The notes under the pieces are model-generated. The model saw only the letters and a list, made by a program, of their open reading frames with translations, was not told the DNA's origin and made no database searches. Of a DNA stretch of 34,968 nucleotides, positions 26,445-33,810 are shown in pieces. Source of the DNA: Altibacter sp. GTDB lineage: Bacteria; Bacteroidota; Bacteroidia; Flavobacteriales; Flavobacteriaceae. The DNA is taken from positions 1-34,968 of the forward strand of contig NZ_JAIOHK010000047.1 of the NCBI RefSeq assembly GCF_019913785.1, read 5' to 3'. The first letter of the stretch is position 1, and the number at the start of each line of letters is the position of its first letter. The position numbers were made by a program, and so were the translations under genes.

Positions 26445-26471
26445 CGAATGTACTCTATTTTTCGATACAAA
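26445..26471 (-). promoter_or_regulatory. Possible promoter of the small lipoprotein gene
   Basis: On the - strand TACATTCG (26452-26445) differs from TAnnTTTG at one base, and TTTG (26471-26468) lies 15 bases before it, somewhat short for a -33 element. It would give a leader of about 28 bases. Confidence 0.3.
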
Positions 26472-26638
26472 ATTTATTTCCATAAATTATTTTAAGCAAT
26501 AAATGGAAAATTTATGGCATCCTGTTATTTCTGTGTTCTACAGTGGTAACAGATTGAAGTCTAGTGGCTTATTTTTATAGCCTTATATGATTTATAGCAA
26601 TAATTATATGTATTCTTTGGTAGGTCACCACACAAAAC

Positions 26639-26659
26639 CCACACTAGGTGTGGCTTTTT
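26639..26659. terminator. Orphan bidirectional hairpin
   Basis: CCACAC (26639-26644) pairs with GTGTGG (26648-26653) around TAG. CTTTTT follows on the + strand, and the + strand AAAA at 26634-26637 gives TTTT on the - strand. No gene on either strand ends directly into it, so it may close an unannotated small RNA or act as a boundary. Confidence 0.5.
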
Positions 26660-26751
26660 CCCCAAAGGTGGATGCTTCTCGTATTGAGTAAAGTACCTTA
26701 TAATAAGTAGATAACATAAGTTAGCGTGCGGTTGTTACGCGCTTTATAGTA

Positions 26752-26775
26752 GGGTTGGGTGCGGGTTGTGTAGGG
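26752..26775 (+). other. Potential G-quadruplex motif
   Basis: Four GGG runs (26752-26754, 26757-26759, 26763-26765, 26773-26775) are separated by loops of 2, 3 and 7 bases, satisfying the usual G3+N1-7 rule. It stands nine bases before the tandem repeat array and is out of character for such AT-rich intergenic DNA. Confidence 0.6.
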
Positions 26776-26784
26776 TTTAAATTA

Positions 26785-26883
26785 CTATACCTACGCTATA
26801 CGTACGCTATATGTACGCTATAACTACGCTATACCTACGCTATATGTACGCTATACCTATACTATAACATCCCTATATACTAA
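26785..26883 (+). repeat. 11-bp tandem repeat array, consensus CTATANNTACG
   Basis: Six consecutive 11-base units share the fixed frame CTATA-NN-TACG with variable middle pairs CC, CG, TG, AC, CC and TG (26785-26850). Three degenerate units, CTATACCTATA, CTATAACATCC and CTATATACTAA, continue to 26883. The period is near one DNA helical turn, so the same groove face is presented by each unit. There are no spacers, so it is not CRISPR. Confidence 0.9.
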
Positions 26884-26930
26884 CTGTAACTATTTAGCGT
26901 TTATATAGTTACCCCAAATGTTGACTGCCT

Positions 26931-26975
26931 ACGACTAGAATAATCGTGAGCGAAGGGTGAATTGCCCGAAACGCT
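26931..26975 (+). promoter_or_regulatory. Structured leader of the unknown basic-protein gene
   Basis: ACGA (26931-26934) can pair with TCGT (26944-26947). Next, AGCG (26949-26952) with CGCT (26972-26975) encloses GGGT/GCCC (26955-26958, 26964-26967). The nested stems end 26 bases before the ATG at 27002. They are short, and function is inference. Confidence 0.35.
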
Positions 26976-27001
26976 TGAATAGTAACTTAAAAACGAAAAG
27001 T

Positions 27002-27745
27002 ATGGCACGACAGAAAAGCAGTTTTCCCATCGTAGGGACCATAGACGGAATCAATTACTATTTTTCGAAAGGTAAAAAGTTGGCACGTAAGGCCGGAGGC
27101 GGCTTTAATGGTGAAACGATACGTAAGAGTATGCGTATGGCACGGGTGCGTGAGAACGCCAGTGAATTTGGACATTGTTCGCGGGTGAATAAGGAATTTA
27201 GAAGGGCCCTGATGGCATTCGCTCCCGACCATTCCATTAAATACCTGCACAGAAGGTTGATGACCCTTTTTAACAATATTAAGAAATTGGACGATACGAG
27301 TGAGCGCGGTCATCGCCGCGTTTATATGGGGATGGAGAATCCCTTTGCCATGGACTATTTTAAAGGATATTCATTTACGCCCGAGTGCAATGTGTATACG
27401 CATTTACCCTACCATATCTCCTTTCATGCCAAAACAGCCAGCTTAAAGCTGACTCGTGTGGAGCAACTAGAGCCCACTTTTATTACCGGGGCGACCTATC
27501 TACAAATACAATATGGGGTGTTGGAATTCGATTTTGAGACCTATGAATCGGTGCGGCATTTGTGTCCTCCGGTTCTCCTCAAGGAGGACAATATCCCTGC
27601 TGTGTTGGATTTTACACTTGATACTGAGATTGAAGGTGTGGGTGTCCTTTTTCCCTTGCTACGTATTTGTTACGTCCAAGAGATCAATGGCAGGCTGTAT
27701 CCGTTTAAATCGGCCAATAGCGTAGGGCTTGGGGTGGTACTTTAG
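27002..27745 (+). CDS. Protein of unknown function with a basic N-terminus
   Basis: A 247-residue protein with no signal peptide or membrane segment. Residues 1-90 are strongly basic (FSKGKKLARKAGGG, RKSMRMARVREN, CSRVNKEFRRALM), suggesting nucleic acid or ribonucleoprotein contact. The C-terminal half is rich in predicted beta strands. I start it at ATG 27002 (MARQKSSFPIVGTIDG) rather than at the GTG at 26957, whose extension shows no conserved features. I have the impression that similar unnamed proteins recur in Flavobacteriaceae genomes, but cannot confirm that here. It stands alone between the repeat array and a strong terminator, so it is a single-gene unit of possible mobile or accessory origin. 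Confidence 0.75.
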   Translation: MARQKSSFPIVGTIDGINYYFSKGKKLARKAGGGFNGETIRKSMRMARVRENASEFGHCSRVNKEFRRALMAFAPDHSIKYLHRRLMTLFNNIKKLDDTSERGHRRVYMGMENPFAMDYFKGYSFTPECNVYTHLPYHISFHAKTASLKLTRVEQLEPTFITGATYLQIQYGVLEFDFETYESVRHLCPPVLLKEDNIPAVLDFTLDTEIEGVGVLFPLLRICYVQEINGRLYPFKSANSVGLGVVL

Positions 27746-27770
27746 TGCGTCCTTAGCTTTGATGTATTAC

Positions 27771-27806
27771 GACCCCTGATGCATTACCGGTGCATTAGGG
27801 GTCTTT
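27771..27806 (+). terminator. Strong hairpin terminator after the unknown basic-protein gene
   Basis: GACCCCTGATGCA (27771-27783) pairs with TGCATTAGGGGTC (27791-27803) in 13 pairs with a single G-T, loop TTACCGG, followed by TTT. It ends 61 bases after the stop codon. Confidence 0.8.
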
Positions 27807-27832
27807 GCAATATTTAACTATTCTGGATAATA

Positions 27833-27873
27833 GCACACACAACTCAGGTTTTCGGGCAATGTACTTTGTGTGC
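27833..27873. repeat. Imperfect inverted repeat before the T9SS gene
   Basis: GCACACA (27833-27839) and TGTGTGC (27867-27873) form seven pairs around a 27-base loop. The role is unknown; it may be a weak hairpin or a protein-binding site. Confidence 0.25.
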
Positions 27874-27951
27874 GGCTACCAAGCAATCTGGGTTTAAAAA
27901 GAATCCTGTTATTTGTTTTATTTGTATATTTATATGTGCTCCCCGTAACAC

Positions 27952-28952
27952 ATGCTAAGGTATTATGTTATGATAGCTAAACAACTTATCTTCCTTGTCT
28001 TCACTTTTTTTCTTTCAGAAGTGTTAGTTGCACAATACACTCAAATTCCGGATCCGGAGTTTGAGTGGTTGCTTGTTTTTCAAGGTATTGATACCGATGG
28101 ACTTATAAATGGCCAGGTGGCCACTAGCGATATTGAAGACGAATTAGTCCTCTTGTTGGATCACCCACAAATACAGGACCTTACCGGTATAGAAGATTTT
28201 GCCAGTTTGGAAGAATTAAAACTCTTGGGAGTAAATGTTAGTGAGGTAAATCTTTCCCAAAACAGTAATTTAGAAGAATTTGAGGTTAATACGGCGCCCC
28301 TGGAAAGCTGGATCTATCACAAAACTTTAACTTAAGAGATTTCCTTTTTGAAGGAGGACACAATTGTCCTACCTGTCCTAATTCAAGTCCCATCACAACC
28401 TTAGATTTGTCTAGCAATTTGCTGTTGGAAAAAATTTATATTGTAAACACGATAATTACAAATTTGGATTTGTCAACTAATGTGCTTTTGGATCGTGTTC
28501 AGTTTTGGCACAATCCCGACTTGACCTCCATCAACCTAAAAAATGGTAACAATGAGAATATTTATTATTTGGTCATTAATGATAATCCAAATTTAGTCTA
28601 TCTGCAGGTCGATGATCCGGCCGGAGTAATTGCTGGTGTTGATCCTCCATATGACAATTGGACTATAAGTGGCAACCCACTTATTTCAGAGAACTGTTAT
28701 TTGGGACTAGAAGAGTTTTTAGAATTTTCTATTTCTATCTACCCTAACCCTACCAATGACATCATTCAAATTGAGAGCAACTCATTTATCGAAATAGCAT
28801 TCATCCAAATTAATTCCCTGCTTGGGGAATTAGTTATGGGCCATGGAAGGGATACCCATCAACTAGATGTATCCAAACTCAGCAGCGGAGTATATATTCT
28901 AAAAGTAAATACTTCAAGTGGTGAGTTCACTAAGAAGTTGGTGAAAGAGTAA
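27952..28952 (+). pseudogene. Leucine-rich-repeat T9SS cargo protein, interrupted by one frameshift
   Basis: Two reading frames form one protein. The first (27952-28335) has a signal peptide, IPDPEFEWLLVFQGIDTDG, typical of flavobacterial LRR cargo, and LRR-like units up to NLEEFEVNTAP. Near 28297-28301 the reading shifts: the other frame continues directly with GKLDLSQNFNLRDF and TTLDLSSNLLLEKI, then LRR-like units and a type A C-terminal sorting domain (ISIYPNPTNDIIQI … SSGVYILKVNTSSG … TKKLVKE). One base is missing in the CCCC run at 28297-28300; adding a C restores NTAPPGKLDLSQ. As read, the protein is truncated before its secretion signal. The start may be ATG 27970 instead. A sequencing error or a recent mutation are the likely causes. 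Confidence 0.85.
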
Positions 28953-28968
28953 TGTACCACGAGTAATC

Positions 28969-28997
28969 GCCCACTTAAGACCCTGTCCCAAGTGGGC
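28969..28997. terminator. Hairpin between convergent genes
   Basis: GCCCACTT (28969-28976) pairs with AAGTGGGC (28990-28997) around a 13-base loop, between the T9SS gene and the - strand copper operon. A modest T-rich stretch follows on the + strand. Confidence 0.5.
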
Positions 28998-29068
28998 ACT
29001 ACTTTATCAATTGTTGTTTTTCGAAAGCTATTAACAGCCTTAATCTAAAAGACTCTTAATTTTATATA

Positions 29069-29506
29069 TTAATGATCGTGCTTCTTATGATCATCATCTT
29101 TCTTTTCACCCGATTGATTCATGGTCATTTCGTGGTCATATTGGCAGCAACCCGGTAAACTAGTATAGGCTTCTTCATTGCCTGCTACTTTTTCGGTATC
29201 ATAACCGGAGGCTGCTATGGCATTGTGAATGGCCATTGCATTGGTCTTGGTTGCGTCAAAGGAAACATCAATTTTCTTTTTTTCCTTATCCCATGTCGCA
29301 GCGGTCACCCCTGCTACACTGTTTGCTGCCTTTTCAATGGTGCTTTTACACATTCCGCAATTGCCTCTTACCCCAAAGGATAGATCGGTGAGAGCTATTT
29401 CTTTGGCTACTTCGGTAGTGGTGGTGGTTTCGGTTTTGGTCTGGCCGTAACCGTTTGTGATTCCAATTACCGCAATTACAGCGATACTTAACATTACTTT
29501 TTTCAT
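29069..29506 (-). CDS. Secreted heavy-metal-associated (HMA) protein with His-rich tail
   Basis: A 145-residue protein with a signal peptide (about 1-22) and a single HMA fold. The metal loop is GNCGMCKST, giving the CxxC pair C50 and C53, although the usual GMTCxxC is altered to GNCxMC. The C-terminal part contains LPGCCQYDHEM and a tail of Asp, His and Lys (DDDHKKHDH) that could bind copper. It probably acts as a periplasmic copper chaperone or sink for the adjacent efflux genes. It is the last gene of the - strand operon, 23 bases after the adaptor gene. The function is inferred from the fold and context. Confidence 0.85.
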   Translation of the reverse strand: MKKVMLSIAVIAVIGITNGYGQTKTETTTTTEVAKEIALTDLSFGVRGNCGMCKSTIEKAANSVAGVTAATWDKEKKKIDVSFDATKTNAMAIHNAIAASGYDTEKVAGNEEAYTSLPGCCQYDHEMTMNQSGEKKDDDHKKHDH

Positions 29507-29529
29507 GGTTTATATATTTAAATTAATTA

Positions 29530-31302
29530 CTATTCTATTACTTGTTTTACTTCTCCACAGCTGAGCATGGCATCACCAAAATAAGGATTGATCACCCTTT
29601 CTTCTTTAGTTAACCAATACGCACCCTTATTCTCATCGGCCATGGGGCAAAATGCCAATACCACCTTTTCATTGACACCAAACCGCTCTATAGCATTGGT
29701 TAATTGTAAGGACAGTTGTTTAAAATGAAGTCGTTGTACCTTTATCGCTGTGGTCGTCGAGATGGAAAGCGCAGACGCCTTTATGTCCTTTTCTAATGCC
29801 ATCCAATGCGTATGCGAGGAATTATCGGGCAGTAGTTTCATATCTACTTTGTTCAATTGGTCCAGGAGTTTTTTAGAGGCTATGACTACTTTTTTTGAAT
29901 CCTCTTTGACCAAGGCATCTTTTATATCGATATATTCATTATAGACCTCCTTTAACTGATTCTGAAAGTCCATTGAAACGGCAACTCTTTTAATCATTTT
30001 GGAGTGATCTACTTCGGTATTGGTAGAAGCATCCTCGCTAAGGGTATGGCCTTCATGCCCCGTCGTAGTGACGCCACCTTCCTTATTCATCATCGATTTT
30101 TTTCCACGTAATTGTGCTGCGGCATCTACCGTAAAGGTTCCGTAAACAACAATCTCGTCACCATTTTCAAGCCCCTCCAATACTTCGTACTGTTCCCCCA
30201 ATTTATTTCCTAGGGTTACCTCGCGCATTTCAAACACAGGCTGGTCTTGAGAAGGTTTTATATACACCACCGAACGTTTTCCTGTCCATAACACCGCCGA
30301 AGCCGGAATGGTGAGTGCCTGTCCTTTAGGTGCTGTCATTCCCTTCACCGTACCTTCCACAAACATGCCCGGTTTAAACAATTGGTCGGTATTGGGTAAA
30401 ACCGCTCTCAGTTTTACCGTTCGTGTTCTGGTGTCTAATACGGGATTTATAAAATCTACTTTCGCTTTAAATTCTTTGTTCGCATAGGCTGCAGAGCGTA
30501 TGGATATCTCCTGCCCAATTGAAAAGGCGTCGATCTGATTTTCATATATATCGAAATTGGCCCATACCGTATTTAAATTAGCAATTTTTAGTAAGGGCTG
30601 CCCCTGTTTTACATAATCGCCTTGTGCTACCAGTTTTTCTGAAACGGTTCCTGAAACCGTGGCATAGACCGGGAAGTTCTCCCGTACCTTTCCTGAAGAT
30701 TCAATTTGATCGATTTGGCTATCGGAAAGCTTCCACAATTTCAATTTATTGCGAACGGCCTTGTATAAGGCAGGTTGCGACTCCTTTAATGAGGCGGTTG
30801 TAAGGAGTTCTTGCTGTGCTGCATACAATTCAGGCGAATAGATGGTTGCCAATAATTGTCCTTTGCCGACTTTTTCTCCAGTAAAGCTGATGTTCAAACG
30901 TTCAATCCGCCCCGAAAAATAACTCGCCTGCACGGAGTTTCCTTCTTCATTTTCAACAATTTTTCCGGAAAGGCGTAGTGCATTATCTGCGATATCCCCG
31001 GTTCCAACTATCGCCGTTTGAATATTGGCCAAGGCCATTGCATTTTCGGTCAGCTTAAACTGGTCAGCCAATAGACCGTCATGCCCGCTTTCGGCAGGAA
31101 TTAATTCCATACCACATATGGGACAGTCGCCGGGTTCGGGTTGCATGATCTGTGGGTGCATGGAACAGGTCCACAGTTGGTTATCTTCGGAAACCACCGC
31201 GTGATTATGCGTTGCTTCGGAAGTAGAGGAGGTACCAAATAGGAACCAGCCTAAAATGAGTCCGATAATCAATATGCCGCTATAAACAATGTATTTTTTC
31301 AT
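29530..31302 (-). CDS. cusB: CusB-like RND efflux periplasmic adaptor with metal-binding and DUF3347-like domains
   Basis: A 590-residue protein. An N-terminal hydrophobic anchor (about 5-22) is followed by a heavy-metal-binding module WTCSMHPQI…GDCPICGMELIP (about 44-69). The membrane-fusion body comes next, with the lipoyl-like segments VQASYFSGRIERLN and ATVSGTVSEKLVAQGDYVKQGQPLL and a beta-barrel region. A C-terminal DUF3347-like region (about 440-590) carries conserved His/Cys (SHTHWMALEKD, AFCPMADENKGAYW). Such adaptors link an inner-membrane pump to a TolC channel and hand copper or silver to it. No RND pump gene is in the window; it may lie upstream of the tolC-like gene. A gap of four bases separates it from copA. 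Confidence 0.88.
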   Translation of the reverse strand: MKKYIVYSGILIIGLILGWFLFGTSSTSEATHNHAVVSEDNQLWTCSMHPQIMQPEPGDCPICGMELIPAESGHDGLLADQFKLTENAMALANIQTAIVGTGDIADNALRLSGKIVENEEGNSVQASYFSGRIERLNISFTGEKVGKGQLLATIYSPELYAAQQELLTTASLKESQPALYKAVRNKLKLWKLSDSQIDQIESSGKVRENFPVYATVSGTVSEKLVAQGDYVKQGQPLLKIANLNTVWANFDIYENQIDAFSIGQEISIRSAAYANKEFKAKVDFINPVLDTRTRTVKLRAVLPNTDQLFKPGMFVEGTVKGMTAPKGQALTIPASAVLWTGKRSVVYIKPSQDQPVFEMREVTLGNKLGEQYEVLEGLENGDEIVVYGTFTVDAAAQLRGKKSMMNKEGGVTTTGHEGHTLSEDASTNTEVDHSKMIKRVAVSMDFQNQLKEVYNEYIDIKDALVKEDSKKVVIASKKLLDQLNKVDMKLLPDNSSHTHWMALEKDIKASALSISTTTAIKVQRLHFKQLSLQLTNAIERFGVNEKVVLAFCPMADENKGAYWLTKEERVINPYFGDAMLSCGEVKQVIE

Positions 31303-31306
31303 AGTA

Positions 31307-33808
31307 TTATATTTTAATATTTCTTAGCCGAAGCGCATTGAAAATGACCGAAACAGAGCTGAAACTCATGGCCAAGGCCGCGATCATGGGTGATAATAGA
31401 ATTCCGAATACAGGAAACAATACCCCGGCGGCAATTGGCACGCCTAAGGTGTTATAGATAAGCGCAAAGAATAAATTTTGCTTGATGTTTTTCATGACGG
31501 CATGACTCAATTTTCGCGCCTTTACAATACCTTGTAAATCACCCTTTACCAAGGTAATCATGGCGCTTTCTATAGCCACATCGGTACCGGTTCCCATCGC
31601 AATGCCCACATCACTTTTAGCCAGAGCAGGGGCATCGTTGATCCCGTCACCCGCCATTGCCACAATATGCCCGGCTTCTTGTAATCGCGTTACTTCATTG
31701 AGCTTATCCTCGGGCAGCATACCTGCTTTAAAACCGGTAAGATGAAGCTCCGATGCGACCGCCTGAGCTGTATTGTGATTGTCACCGGTGAGCATCACCA
31801 CATCAATACCTCGCTTTTGGAGTTCTTGTATCGCCTTGGCGCTTGTCGCCTTTATTTTATCACCTATCACCACATAACCGCTTACCTGACCATCAATGGC
31901 TAAAAACGATACGGTCTTACCCTGACTTTGATAGGTTTTGGCAGTTTCCTGCATTTTGGTTGAAATAATGGCTTGTGCGTGTTCCATCATTTTCGGGTTT
32001 CCTAAACTTAGCTTTTTGGACTGTATTATCCCTTCCACGCCTTTTCCGGTAACGGCAAGAAAGGCTACCGCATTTAAGAATTCCACCTGTTTTTCCTTGG
32101 CATATTTTACCGTGGCATCGGCCAATGGGTGTTCACTATTGCTGTTTAAGGAGGCAATGTATTGTAGTATGTCGCCTTCACTATACTGCTCGCTAAAAGT
32201 CCCGACGCTTTCTACGGTAGGTTTTCCTTCGGTGATAGTTCCTGTTTTATCAATAATCAGGGTATCCACCTTATCCATTTTTTCAAGGGCCTCCGCATTT
32301 TTAATCAGTACGCCATTTTTAGCGCCACTTCCCACGCCTACCATCACCGACATGGGTGTGGCTAGTCCTAGGGCACAGGGACAGGCAATAATGAGCACGG
32401 CAATCGCATTGACCAGCGCAAATACATAGGCGGGTTCTGGACCCCAAATGGCCCAAACCACAAAGGTGAGGACAGAAATAAGGACTACAATTGGCACAAA
32501 ATATCCGGAAACCTTGTCGGCCAGATTCTGAATAGGTGCCCGACTTCTACTGGCCGTATTTACCATTTGAATGATCTGTGATAGCAGGGTGTCACTTCCT
32601 ACCTTTTCAGCCTTCATCAAAAAGGTCTGATTTCCATTAATAGTTCCGCTACTCACGGCATCACCTGCTGCCTTGTTCACGGGAATGGGCTCCCCGGATA
32701 TCATAGACTCATCTACAGTGGTATTCCCTTCGGTAATCACACCATCCACGGGAATTTTCTCGCCCGGTTTTACTTTTAAAATATCGGCGAGGACTATTTG
32801 GTCGATAGGGACTTCAACCTCTTCACCATCGACCATTTTTGTCGCCTTATTAGGTGCCAGTTTCAATAGTTCCCTTACCGCCGAATTGGTCTTACTATGC
32901 GCTCGAGCTTCTAAAAGCTGTCCTAACAAGACAAGGGTAAGAATAACCGTGGCCGCTTCAATGTACACATGCACAGCACCCGATTCAGATTTAAACTGAT
33001 CGGGGAATAGATCGGGGAATAGCATTCCGAAGACGCTAAACAACCAGGCAATCCCGGCTCCAATTCCTATAAGTGTAAACATATTGAGGTTCCAGGTCTT
33101 GATACTTTTATAGGCGCGTATAAAAAAGATCCATGTGGCATAAAACACAACAGGAATAGAAAGTGCAAACTGGATCCAGTTCCAATATTGCTGTTCCAAG
33201 ATATCATACAATGGATTATTTTGAATCATTTCACTCATGGCGATGAGGAAAATAGGTGCCGTAAAAATGGAGGCTATCCAAAACTTTTTTAATAGGCTTT
33301 TATAGGTTTTTTCTTCCGCCGAAATATCCACCTGCATTGGTACTAAGTCCATACCACAAATAGGGCAGGAGCCCGCCTCATCCTTTACTATTTCGGGATG
33401 CATAGGGCAGGTCCATTGTTGGGAAAGACTGGCGGAGGTATTTAGCTCTTCCACCAGGGCCATACCACAAACTGGGCAATCTCCGGGTTTGGAATAGGTT
33501 TTATCTCCTTCGCAATGCATGGGGCAGTAAAAGGTGCCCGTTGCGTTCTCGTTGGAAGGCTTCTCCTTTTTAACTACCGGAGGATGCTGATGTGCTCCGG
33601 GAAGGTGAATACTGTAACGCGCACCGTCATCTGCTAAGGCCGCTTGCAAAGTTGCAATAGGAATATGCGATTCCATTTCGATAGTTGCAGCTGACTTTTC
33701 TAAGTCGACTACGACCTTAGTAACCCCCGCGACCTTTGACAAGGTTGTTTCAACATGACTGCGACAACCATCGCAGGTCATTCCGTGTATATGATAGGTA
33801 TGTGTCAT
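31307..33808 (-). CDS. copA: Copper-translocating P1B-type ATPase CopA
   Basis: An 833-residue P1B-1 ATPase with all key elements. An N-terminal HMA domain has HGMTCDGC (C12, C15), and two heavy-metal-binding modules follow at about 93-119 (FYCPMHCE…GDCPVCGMALV) and 132-159 (WTCPMHPEI…GSCPICGMDLV). The membrane domain carries the CPC copper site IIACPCALGLATP (near 475). Actuator (SGEPIPV), phosphorylation site DKTGT (near 519) and GDGINDAPAL (near 722) are intact. It exports Cu(I) from the cytoplasm to the periplasm using ATP. It lies two bases after the tolC-like gene and four bases before the adaptor gene, so one transcript feeds both cytoplasmic and periplasmic copper export. Confidence 0.95.
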   Translation of the reverse strand: MTHTYHIHGMTCDGCRSHVETTLSKVAGVTKVVVDLEKSAATIEMESHIPIATLQAALADDGARYSIHLPGAHQHPPVVKKEKPSNENATGTFYCPMHCEGDKTYSKPGDCPVCGMALVEELNTSASLSQQWTCPMHPEIVKDEAGSCPICGMDLVPMQVDISAEEKTYKSLLKKFWIASIFTAPIFLIAMSEMIQNNPLYDILEQQYWNWIQFALSIPVVFYATWIFFIRAYKSIKTWNLNMFTLIGIGAGIAWLFSVFGMLFPDLFPDQFKSESGAVHVYIEAATVILTLVLLGQLLEARAHSKTNSAVRELLKLAPNKATKMVDGEEVEVPIDQIVLADILKVKPGEKIPVDGVITEGNTTVDESMISGEPIPVNKAAGDAVSSGTINGNQTFLMKAEKVGSDTLLSQIIQMVNTASRSRAPIQNLADKVSGYFVPIVVLISVLTFVVWAIWGPEPAYVFALVNAIAVLIIACPCALGLATPMSVMVGVGSGAKNGVLIKNAEALEKMDKVDTLIIDKTGTITEGKPTVESVGTFSEQYSEGDILQYIASLNSNSEHPLADATVKYAKEKQVEFLNAVAFLAVTGKGVEGIIQSKKLSLGNPKMMEHAQAIISTKMQETAKTYQSQGKTVSFLAIDGQVSGYVVIGDKIKATSAKAIQELQKRGIDVVMLTGDNHNTAQAVASELHLTGFKAGMLPEDKLNEVTRLQEAGHIVAMAGDGINDAPALAKSDVGIAMGTGTDVAIESAMITLVKGDLQGIVKARKLSHAVMKNIKQNLFFALIYNTLGVPIAAGVLFPVFGILLSPMIAALAMSFSSVSVIFNALRLRNIKI

Positions 33809-33810
33809 TT

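Larger units (their letters stand above)
26413..27001. other. 589-base stretch without a gene, rich in structured DNA
   Basis: I found no convincing gene on either strand here. The stretch holds, in order, the putative lipoprotein promoter, an orphan hairpin with a T-run (26639-26659) and a second hairpin AGCGTG/CGCGCT (26723-26743, one T-G pair). A four-triplet G-run motif (26752-26775), an 11-bp tandem array (26785-26883) and small hairpins in the leader of the next gene (26931-26975) follow. This density of structure is unlike every other spacer in the window. Confidence 0.6.

Noticed and set aside
26785-26883. CRISPR array
   Set aside because: The units are 11 bases, directly adjacent with no spacers, and no cas gene is near.
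26413-27001. tRNA gene or integration site in the gene-free stretch
   Set aside because: I found no cloverleaf, T-loop GGTTCRA or CCA-end pattern on either strand.
28290-28310. Programmed -1 frameshift in the T9SS gene
   Set aside because: There is no slippery heptamer or following pseudoknot evident; a C4 run alone fits a base loss or a sequencing error better.
31938-32429. A 163-codon open frame on the + strand
   Set aside because: It is antisense to the well supported copA gene and has a Ser/Pro/Thr-rich translation typical of an antisense shadow.
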